Assembly: GCA_002424045.1 (NCBI GenBank) | Contig: DIPH01000042.1 | Location: 1 to 64,000, forward strand | Length of the DNA stretch: 64,000 nucleotides | Origin: Firmicutes bacterium UBA5493 | Lineage (GTDB): Bacteria > Bacillota > Limnochordia > Darwinibacteriales > Darwinibacteriaceae | Direction: 5' to 3' | Shown: positions 58,157 through 64,000 of the stretch, one piece after another | Layout: the number at the start of each line of letters is the position of its first letter | Numbering within the stretch: the first letter of the stretch is position 1 | Notes under the pieces: model-generated | The model's input: only the letters and a program-made list of their open reading frames with translations | What the model was told of the DNA's origin: nothing | The model's database searches: none | Made by a program: the position numbers and the translations under genes

Positions 58157-59813
58157 TCTGTGGAGCCTCTACCTGTCGCTACTTAATGTTAATTATGGGT
58201 GGTCCGCGGGGAAGTACTATTATATCAAAAAGAGGCAGCGCATCTGGGAGCCGATCATAATTGCAGCATCCATTGGCCCCACCTTGGTCATGGCTGTGTG
58301 GTTTATGTGGGCCTTGACCGAACAACTCTTCTTGGGGGGACTGGCCTTTGGGCAACCCCATTTAGCATTGGTGACTGGGACTCTTATGGTTTCCATCCTA
58401 AGCCTTTTTTTCGGGTTTTTTTATGTGCTCTCTGCTTTTTATTTCGGCAACGATTTGCCGCTGTTGCTACCTCTGCCTCTTCGCTCCTGGGAAATCCTCG
58501 TGGCTAAACTGGGGGTCATTTTAACAGGGCAATATGTCTTAAATGCACTTTTCTTGCTTCCCATGGGGATCCGCTATGGCTTGTTGGCCCAAACAGGTCT
58601 TGGTTATGTACTTAGCGCGATCGTGGTTTTTCTTGTCTTGCCCGTCATTCCCTTAGTTATCGCTAGCATTCTGGCGGTCTTGCTGATGCGTTTTGTCAAT
58701 TTGAGCCGTTACAAGGATAAGCTCACCTTAATCGGCGGTATTCTTCTGCTCGTTGTCGTTCTTGGTTCGACGTATTGGATGCAGGAAAGCTTCGGCACTG
58801 ATGACCCTACTGCCCTTATGGAACAGCTCTTAAGTCAGGCAGATGGTTTGATTGTGGCTGTGGGTAGAGTCTTCCCGCCGAGTGTATGGGCAGCTCAAGC
58901 CATGGCTTACGGGCACAACCCCCAGGGTTGGCTCAACCTTCTCTACTTGGTGCTCTGTGGCATTTTGGGTCTGGCGATCTTGTACCTCCTGGGCGAAAAG
59001 GTGTTTATGCAGGGGGTTATCGCTGGCTTAGAGGGAAGCCGGGGAACCGGGAAACGCAAAAGACTAGGTGCAAACCAAGAAGCAGGAAATCTGTTTGTGA
59101 CCCTGGTGAGCATCGAGAGGAAACTCTTTTTGCGAGATCCGAACTTTGCCTTAAACGGCCTTGTGGGTTATGTGCTCCTGCCTGTTATGGCGCTTCTTCC
59201 TTTGTTTGGTCAGAATTTGGAGAAAAACCCCTTTGCCACACTGAACTTAGGGGAGATCAATTCACTCTTAATTATCGGCGGTATAGCCCTCTTCTTCATG
59301 ATCATGACCTCCTTTTCTATGATACCTTCCACCACCTTCTCCAGGGAAGGCAGGTATTTGTGGATCATTCGCAGCTTACCCTTGTCCATAAGCCAGATTA
59401 TCGGTGCGAGAGTGGTTGCAGCTCAAGTGGTGAATACCATCGGTTGTCTCTTGGGGCTAGTCCCCATTGCCTATTTCTTTGGATGGGGAGTACTGGAGGT
59501 GGTCTTTGGAACCGTCTTTGGGATTCTCTTGGCCAGTGTAGTAGCTTTCCTGTTGGCGCTTCTGGACCTCAGCCGTCCCATGCTGGATTGGGTGAACCCG
59601 GTTAAGGCGGTCAAGTCGAACCTTAATGCTATCATTGGTACCTTTGGCTCCCTTGCTCTAGGTTTTCTTTTGGGTCTACTATTCTTCTTCAATAGGCAGA
59701 CCGGTACCCTATGGCTGATCCCCCTTGAACTTGGTTTTGTCACAGCGCTCTTTGCTGGCCTAGCCCGGCTCTTGGTCACACGTGTCGCTCCGAGACTCTG
59801 GACTAAGATTTAG
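58146..59813 (+). CDS. ABC-2 type exporter permease, large
   Basis: About 555 residues, about 12 to 14 membrane helices. It begins MKNSLWSLYLSLLN, followed by WSAGKYYYIKKRQ; the central loop (KRKRLGANQEAG, about residue 310) is cytosolic. Resembles the large putative ABC exporter permeases (YthQ-like) of Firmicutes. ATG at 58146 overlaps the ATPase end by 11 bp and has GAGGGTGG upstream. Cargo unknown. Confidence 0.8.
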   Translation: MKNSLWSLYLSLLNVNYGWSAGKYYYIKKRQRIWEPIIIAASIGPTLVMAVWFMWALTEQLFLGGLAFGQPHLALVTGTLMVSILSLFFGFFYVLSAFYFGNDLPLLLPLPLRSWEILVAKLGVILTGQYVLNALFLLPMGIRYGLLAQTGLGYVLSAIVVFLVLPVIPLVIASILAVLLMRFVNLSRYKDKLTLIGGILLLVVVLGSTYWMQESFGTDDPTALMEQLLSQADGLIVAVGRVFPPSVWAAQAMAYGHNPQGWLNLLYLVLCGILGLAILYLLGEKVFMQGVIAGLEGSRGTGKRKRLGANQEAGNLFVTLVSIERKLFLRDPNFALNGLVGYVLLPVMALLPLFGQNLEKNPFATLNLGEINSLLIIGGIALFFMIMTSFSMIPSTTFSREGRYLWIIRSLPLSISQIIGARVVAAQVVNTIGCLLGLVPIAYFFGWGVLEVVFGTVFGILLASVVAFLLALLDLSRPMLDWVNPVKAVKSNLNAIIGTFGSLALGFLLGLLFFFNRQTGTLWLIPLELGFVTALFAGLARLLVTRVAPRLWTKI

Positions 59814-59823
59814 GAGGTTTGTT

Positions 59824-61026
59824 ATGGAGTTCCTAGAAATCCCCATTGTTCGAGATATTCTGATTCTCGTCTTTGCCCTCGCCATCAGTGCCGTTGCTTT
59901 TCGACTCGTGAGGACGTATTTGCTGGAGTGGTTGTATCGCCTGTTTCGTAAGACGCCTACCAAGTGGGATGACTTTGTTATAGAGGCGGGAGTGTTCAAA
60001 ACCTTTGCTATGGTCATCCCCGGGATCATCATGTTTCGAGCGACTCCCTTCTTACAGGTCATAGCAGACCCTGTCAATCAGCTGCTTAAGGTTCTTGTCA
60101 TCTTTGTGCTGGCTGTAACTTTGGACCGCCTCATGAAGGCGGGGCTCAAAATTTACGGCACCTTTCGCATATCGGATCGTATGCCTATCAAAGGATTTGT
60201 GCAGATTTTACAAATCGCCATGTGGGTCTTTGCCGGAACAGCCATCTTCTCTTTGCTCTTAGGACAATCGCCCTGGGCCCTCCTTGGTGGACTTGGTGCT
60301 TTGAGTGCTGTATTGATCTTAGTCTTCCAAGATACGATCTTATCCTTTTTTGCCGGAATCCAACTCACTCTCAATGATCAGGTGCGAGTGGGTGATTGGA
60401 TTGAGGCACCCAAGTTTGGGGCCGATGGTGATGTGGTAGAAGTGGCTTTACACTATGTAAAGGTGCGAAACTGGGACCGCTCCATTACCACCATTCCCAC
60501 CCACAAATTGGCCCAAGACTCCTTTGTCAACTGGCGGGGCATGTTTGAGGGAGGAGGCCGACGCATCAAACGGTCTATTCTCATTGATCAGACCAGTGTC
60601 CGGTTTTTAGACCAGGAACTCTTTGAACATCTGAGCGATATTGAGCTGCTCCAGGATTATCTAAGCAGCAAGATGAAGGAAATCGCAGAATATAACAGGG
60701 TACATAACATCCAAGCCTCTGTGGTCAATGGACGTCATCTAACCAATTTGGGGACCTTCCGAGCATACCTAGTAGCTTACTTGCGGGCCCATCCAGCCAT
60801 TAACCAAAACCTGATCATGATTGTTCGTCAATTGGCTCCTACTCCCAATGGGCTGCCCATGGAGATTTATGCCTTTACGAAAGATGTGGGATGGGTGAAC
60901 CACGAAGGTGTGGCTGCGGATGTCTTCGACCATGTCTTAGCTATTGTGTCCGAATTTGATCTTAGGGTGTTCCAAGCTCCTGGGGGTCATGACCTGGCTA
61001 GGCTTGTGCGGGAAAGGAGTTTGTAA
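59824..61026 (+). CDS. Mechanosensitive ion channel, MscS family
   Basis: About 400 residues. Several N-terminal helices, then the pore and beta domain: WALLGGLGALSAVLILVFQD, LNDQVRVGDWIEAPKFGADGDV (in part) and the beta domain ending SFVNWRG. Protects against osmotic downshock. Longer than E. coli MscS, with an extended C-terminal domain (ERMSL-like ending VRERSL). ATG at 59824 follows AGGAGGTTTGTT. Confidence 0.87.
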   Translation: MEFLEIPIVRDILILVFALAISAVAFRLVRTYLLEWLYRLFRKTPTKWDDFVIEAGVFKTFAMVIPGIIMFRATPFLQVIADPVNQLLKVLVIFVLAVTLDRLMKAGLKIYGTFRISDRMPIKGFVQILQIAMWVFAGTAIFSLLLGQSPWALLGGLGALSAVLILVFQDTILSFFAGIQLTLNDQVRVGDWIEAPKFGADGDVVEVALHYVKVRNWDRSITTIPTHKLAQDSFVNWRGMFEGGGRRIKRSILIDQTSVRFLDQELFEHLSDIELLQDYLSSKMKEIAEYNRVHNIQASVVNGRHLTNLGTFRAYLVAYLRAHPAINQNLIMIVRQLAPTPNGLPMEIYAFTKDVGWVNHEGVAADVFDHVLAIVSEFDLRVFQAPGGHDLARLVRERSL

Positions 61027-61027
61027 A

Positions 61028-61975
61028 ATGGCAGACTATGTGAGACGAGAGTATCCCCAGTGGTCTTGGTCCTTCTCGCGGCAGCAGACGCTAACAAGCT
61101 GCCTGCGGCGCTATTATTACAACTATTATGGGTCCCATAATGGCTGGGAGTCGGGTGCTACGGCTGAAGCTGCCCTAGCCTATCGTTTGAAAAAACTCAG
61201 TAATTTGTACCTTGTCTTAGGCGATGCCCTACATAAGAGTGCCTACTATATGGTGGAACGGGTGCTAGCAGGAAAAGTGCTTCCAGGGGCCGACTTCGTA
61301 GAAGAAGAGATTCGGAGGCAGCTTAGGAAGGTATGGAAGTCCTCACGGGATGATAGGGATTTATTTCTACGGCGTCCGAATCGGGTCGATATGCTTCAAG
61401 AGTTTTACTACCAAATGGAGGTCAGCGAGGAGACATTAGCCAAGATTAACGAGAGGATTAAGCAGGTGTCAAGGGCCATTGTGGCTTCAACTGTCTGGGG
61501 CGAGCTGGGCGCACGTGGTGTGGAGTTGATTTCTTGCGAGCAATTTGATACCTTCACAATTGATGGGACCCCAGTTTTTGCTGTTCCTGATCTATTGTAT
61601 AGAAGCTCCGAAGGTAGCTGGACGATTGTGGATTGGAAGACAGGTGATGAGGTAGGGGACAATCAAGACCAAGTGGCCCTTTATGCCCTGTATGTCCAGA
61701 ATAAGCATAAAGTACCGGCAGAGAAGATCATCGCACGCCTAGAATATCTTAGTCTGCAGACGCAAAGACAATTGACCTTTACACCAGAGGACCTTATGGT
61801 GGTGGAGGAAAAGGCTAGAGCTAGCATGAAGAAGATGCGGGACCTCTTAATCGATCCCGCAGAGAATATTCCCAAGTCCAAAAAAGCCTTTGTCTTAACG
61901 GATTCTAGAGGGCTTTGTCCATGGTGTAATTTTTACGAGCTCTGCAAGGGTGAATTAGAACGGAGCGTTTCCTAA
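61028..61975 (+). CDS. RecB-like PD-(D/E)XK nuclease with iron-sulfur cysteines
   Basis: 315 residues. N-terminal SFSRQQTLTSCLRRYYYNYYGS is the typical start of the AddB/Cas4-like PD-(D/E)XK group; the catalytic core is AVPDLLYRSS...WTIVDWKTGDE with a QVALYALY helix. Four cysteines (one in LTSCLRR, three in LCPWCNFYELCKG at the end) match the 4Fe-4S binding pattern of AddB and Cas4. There is no cas gene nearby, so a DNA-repair role is more likely. ATG at 61028 lies one base after the mscS stop. Its end overlaps the convergent nucleotidase by 21 bp. Confidence 0.85.
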   Translation: MADYVRREYPQWSWSFSRQQTLTSCLRRYYYNYYGSHNGWESGATAEAALAYRLKKLSNLYLVLGDALHKSAYYMVERVLAGKVLPGADFVEEEIRRQLRKVWKSSRDDRDLFLRRPNRVDMLQEFYYQMEVSEETLAKINERIKQVSRAIVASTVWGELGARGVELISCEQFDTFTIDGTPVFAVPDLLYRSSEGSWTIVDWKTGDEVGDNQDQVALYALYVQNKHKVPAEKIIARLEYLSLQTQRQLTFTPEDLMVVEEKARASMKKMRDLLIDPAENIPKSKKAFVLTDSRGLCPWCNFYELCKGELERSVS

Positions 61976-62551
61976 GAATGAGGCAATATGTCCTTGTACC
62001 TCAAGCCAGTCCTTCACAAGGGGCAGGGAGGTTTTGTAATCAAGGTTGTGGGAGGCATGAAAGAGAAGGGTGTAAACACCGTTGCGTGCCGTATCTTCGA
62101 CGTTTTCCACCTTGTCATCGACGAAAAACCCGACACGTAGCTCTTTGCAAAGGGCTCCCTTTGAGTAGGACTGTTTGGACGACGGACTCATGAAAAGAGT
62201 GTGATAAGGAACGTTGTTGCGCTTGAGCCAGCTTTCTGTCACGGAGCGAAAACGCTCATCCCGGGCTGTAATCAGATGGATGGTATGGTTGTGGTCCCTG
62301 AGAGTTTGGAGAGTCTCCGCTGCATGTTCCCTAATGGGTACCTGATCGAAAATGGTAGTAATGCGGGCTTTAAAGAATTCCTGGACTTCGCCTTTGCTCT
62401 TTCCAAAGGCGTCTTCTATATAGTAGGCGCGTTTTTTTGGTAGGGGAACGCCGAAATAGTCGCTCGCCTCCCGAATCCAAATGCTGTACTCTCCATCATC
62501 GTCATGGGTGAGTACTCCATCAATATCAAAGCCAAAAACAGACGTTGAAAT
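61955..62551 (-). CDS. HAD-superfamily 5'-nucleotidase-like protein (ATT start)
   Basis: About 198 residues. HAD motif I FGFDIDGVLTHDD (nucleophile Asp), motif II HLITARDERF, and motif IV VGFFVDDKVENV. Related to the NT5C-type nucleotidases. Start: AAGGAGG lies at 62566-62560 and the in-frame codon 8 bases after it is ATT (62551-62549); no ATG, GTG or TTG fits before the DxDG motif. Longer frames to 62680 run inside the ogt gene. The ribosome site begins at the ogt stop codon, so the two form an operon. Confidence 0.8.
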   Translation of the reverse strand: MSTSVFGFDIDGVLTHDDDGEYSIWIREASDYFGVPLPKKRAYYIEDAFGKSKGEVQEFFKARITTIFDQVPIREHAAETLQTLRDHNHTIHLITARDERFRSVTESWLKRNNVPYHTLFMSPSSKQSYSKGALCKELRVGFFVDDKVENVEDTARNGVYTLLFHASHNLDYKTSLPLVKDWLEVQGHIASFLGNAPF

Positions 62552-62565
62552 GGTCTTCGCCTCCT

Positions 62566-63063
62566 TCAAGCAAGCAAATTTGGTCCTAGTGTAACATTTT
62601 CTAGCTCTAGGAGCAAACGTTTCAAGTTGATCCCACCGCCATAGCCACCTAGGGAGCGTGTGCCCAGTACGCGATGGCAAGGGACGATAAGACTCACAGG
62701 GTTGGCCCCTACGGCTTGACCAACGGCCCGGTAGGCCTTTGTATTAAGGCGTTCTCCAATTCTCTTATAGGTCGTCACCCCGCCATGGGGAACCTTTCGA
62801 ATTTCCTGCCACACCTTTTGTTGAAAGTCGGTACCAACTAACTGGAGGGGCCAGTCAAAATCGATTTTTCTGCCCCGAAAATAGACGGCTAGATCTTCTT
62901 TGTAATGAGCCTGTAGTGGCTTTATGATCCAATCAGCATGGGGGAAGTGTTTGTCCAGCCAGTTTTTCGCGCTGTCTTCGTGAAATGTGCTGTAGACGAG
63001 CTTATCGTCTTCAAACCACATAAAAAGAGTTCCAAGTGGTGATTTATACATGGATTGTTGCAC
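62566..63063 (-). CDS. ogt: Methylated-DNA-protein-cysteine methyltransferase (O6-alkylguanine repair)
   Basis: 165 residues. Active-site motif VPCHRVLG with the acceptor Cys (about residue 130), the HTH region TYKRIGERLNTKAYRAVGQAVGANP (core YKRIGERL), and GYGGGINLKRLLLELE at the end. Repairs O6-methylguanine by irreversible methyl transfer. GTG start at 63063 (MQQSMYKSPLG) or an ATG four codons in. Operon with the HAD nucleotidase downstream. Confidence 0.93.
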   Translation of the reverse strand: MQQSMYKSPLGTLFMWFEDDKLVYSTFHEDSAKNWLDKHFPHADWIIKPLQAHYKEDLAVYFRGRKIDFDWPLQLVGTDFQQKVWQEIRKVPHGGVTTYKRIGERLNTKAYRAVGQAVGANPVSLIVPCHRVLGTRSLGGYGGGINLKRLLLELENVTLGPNLLA

Positions 63064-63091
63064 AAAAAATCCCTCTTTCGTTGTATAATGA

Positions 63092-63116
63092 AAGTTACTT
63101 CGATGAATGAAGTTAC
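63092..63116. repeat. Direct repeat AAGTTAC, candidate operator of the MATE gene
   Basis: AAGTTAC occurs at 63092-63098 and 63110-63116 (period 18), just downstream of a perfect TATAAT (63084-63089); the inner part also forms ACTTC...GAAGT. It lies in the leader of the MATE gene, where a repressor could bind. Confidence 0.35.
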
Positions 63117-63148
63117 ATTCCTTCCGAAGGAGGAAAGGGGAGAGGGTT

Positions 63149-64000
63149 TTGGGATTAGAGCCTGGGTTGGTGGCGGGTCAAGTTGATACTCGCCGCAAGA
63201 TTCTTCATTTGGCTTGGCCTGCCATTGTGGAGAATCTCTTACACACGATGGTGGGTATTGTAGATACTGCTATGGTCGGACGATTGGGAGCAGCGTCTTT
63301 AGCCGCTGCAGGCTTGGGAAATCAAATTTCCATGCTCGGCCTCACGGTTTTCTCGGCCCTGGCAACGGGGAGTACGGCCTTGGTGGCTCGTCATATTGGC
63401 GCAAATGAATCTTCTAAGGCCAGTGACGTCGCTCGGCAATCTTTGGTGCTTGGTCTTTTTGTTTCTGGTACTGTCATGATTACATTTCTTTTAACAGCTC
63501 GGGGACTTTTGGGAGTGCTCTTTAGCCGTTCCGAAGCGGATGTATTGAACATGGCTTCGATCTACGTGCGCATTGTAACTTTGGCAATGGTTTTAAATTA
63601 CTTCTTGATAGTGATTAATGCTATTTTGCGGGGTGCAGGAGATACAAAGACTCCCATGCGTATCACGGCTTTAGTGAATGCGATTAATATCATTGGCAAT
63701 ACTATCTTTATCTATGGAATAGGTCCTGTCCCTGCCCTTGGTGTGAGCGGCGCTGCCATAGGTACCGCGATAGCCCAGGCTTCCGGTGGTGTGATGGCCT
63801 TACGGGTGCTTTTTCGACACCCAGTGCTCAGAGTGCGGATGACCGATTCCTTTAAGCCGGATCGGACAGTCATTCGACGTATTGCCAATATTGGTATCCC
63901 CGCAGGGGCTGAACAGGGCATGATGCGCCTGGCCCAGCTGGTTTATACCATGATCGTTTCATCCTTGGGTACAGTATCCTACGCGGCTCATCAGGTTGCG
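63149..64000 (+). CDS. MATE family efflux transporter (N-terminal part, runs off the window)
   Basis: 284 codons are visible and the frame is open at the window end. The sequence begins MGLEPGLVAGQVDTRRKILH, then LAWPAIVENLLHTMVGIVDTAMVGRLG, the first MATE helix pattern (part quoted), ALATGSTALVARHIGA and ILRGAGDTKTPMRIT, the loop typical of the NorM/DinF family. Sodium- or proton-driven export of drugs or metabolites. The start is TTG at 63149, behind AGGAGGAAAGGGGAGAGGG. Family length is about 450 residues, so about 60% is present. Confidence 0.9.
   Translation, partial: MGLEPGLVAGQVDTRRKILHLAWPAIVENLLHTMVGIVDTAMVGRLGAASLAAAGLGNQISMLGLTVFSALATGSTALVARHIGANESSKASDVARQSLVLGLFVSGTVMITFLLTARGLLGVLFSRSEADVLNMASIYVRIVTLAMVLNYFLIVINAILRGAGDTKTPMRITALVNAINIIGNTIFIYGIGPVPALGVSGAAIGTAIAQASGGVMALRVLFRHPVLRVRMTDSFKPDRTVIRRIANIGIPAGAEQGMMRLAQLVYTMIVSSLGTVSYAAHQVA

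Noticed and set aside
58886..59605. 239-codon open frame on the plus strand
   Set aside because: Shares the strand with the ABC-2 permease in another frame; the permease frame has clear membrane helices and coupling, while this frame is Gly/Ser/Arg-rich without domains.
61028..61975. Cas4 as the identity of the iron-sulfur nuclease
   Set aside because: No CRISPR repeats and no cas1/cas2 or other cas gene anywhere in the window; the protein is also longer than typical Cas4.
1..64000. CRISPR arrays, insertion sequences, prophage or integron structures
   Set aside because: Searched by eye for regularly spaced repeats, transposase motifs, integrases and phage structural genes; none seen.

Overview
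The window comes from an endospore-forming Firmicute of intermediate GC content. Evidence for spores: a four-gene ger germination operon (45.3-49.3 kb), a Tlp-type small acid-soluble spore protein (18.1 kb), a YheC/YheD spore-coat ATP-grasp protein (15.2 kb) and a DUF896 protein. It also carries Tat export and a System I (Ccm) cytochrome c maturation set, which is unusual for Firmicutes and points to a deep lineage such as Limnochordia or a Clostridia relative. This placement is an inference; no rRNA or tRNA gene lies in the window.

Layout. 0-6.4 kb: tatA, tatC, a Tat-exported split-Soret-type dihaem cytochrome c, then ccmE-F-A-B-C-D. 6.5-7.1 kb: a secreted protein with an FMN-attachment motif. 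7.1-14.7 kb: a DUF2974 hydrolase, a 41-residue membrane peptide, an APH-fold kinase, the mrfA/mrfB (yprA/yprB) DNA-repair pair and a secreted EreA/ChaN-like protein. 14.7-18.3 kb: a spore-flavoured cluster of very small genes around YheC/D (three paralogues of an unnamed family plus 26- and 30-residue hydrophobic peptides), sodA, DUF896 and tlp. 18.4-25.4 kb: an SQR-like flavoprotein, a PAS-GGDEF-HD-GYP protein, a peroxiredoxin whose catalytic codon is UGA (very probably selenocysteine), an MFS transporter, pepA and a thioesterase. 25.4-38.1 kb: a structured leader with a 24-residue basic peptide, a Cache-GGDEF-EAL protein, cardiolipin synthase, tlpA-ccdA, a flavoenzyme remnant, tyrosine phenol-lyase, DegV, a sugar ABC operon whose binding-protein gene has lost its 5' half, a cold-shock gene and a membrane protein. 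38.3-41.6 kb: fliD, a FliT/FlgN-like gene, a methyltransferase and a ComFB-domain gene. 41.7-51.1 kb: glycogen phosphorylase, a sugar isomerase-like gene, the ger operon and a phosphoglucomutase. 51.1-64 kb: a double-HD HD-GYP protein, a split chromate-type transporter, a TetR regulator followed by a peptide-type ABC importer without its ATPases, an ABC-2 exporter, MscS, a RecB-like iron-sulfur nuclease, ogt plus a HAD nucleotidase, and the start of a MATE pump.

Functional threads. (1) Extracytoplasmic redox: Tat + cytochrome + Ccm + flavinylated protein + TlpA/CcdA form a coherent electron-transfer and thiol-reduction module. (2) Oxidative defence: SodA and the selenoperoxiredoxin. (3) c-di-GMP: three turnover enzymes and a ComFB-domain protein in one window. 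(4) Sporulation and germination. (5) Glycogen/sugar mobilisation around the germination operon. Two genes are visibly decayed (about 31.2-31.5 kb and 36.3-37.1 kb). No CRISPR array, transposase or phage was seen; all assignments rest on reading motifs, not on database searches.
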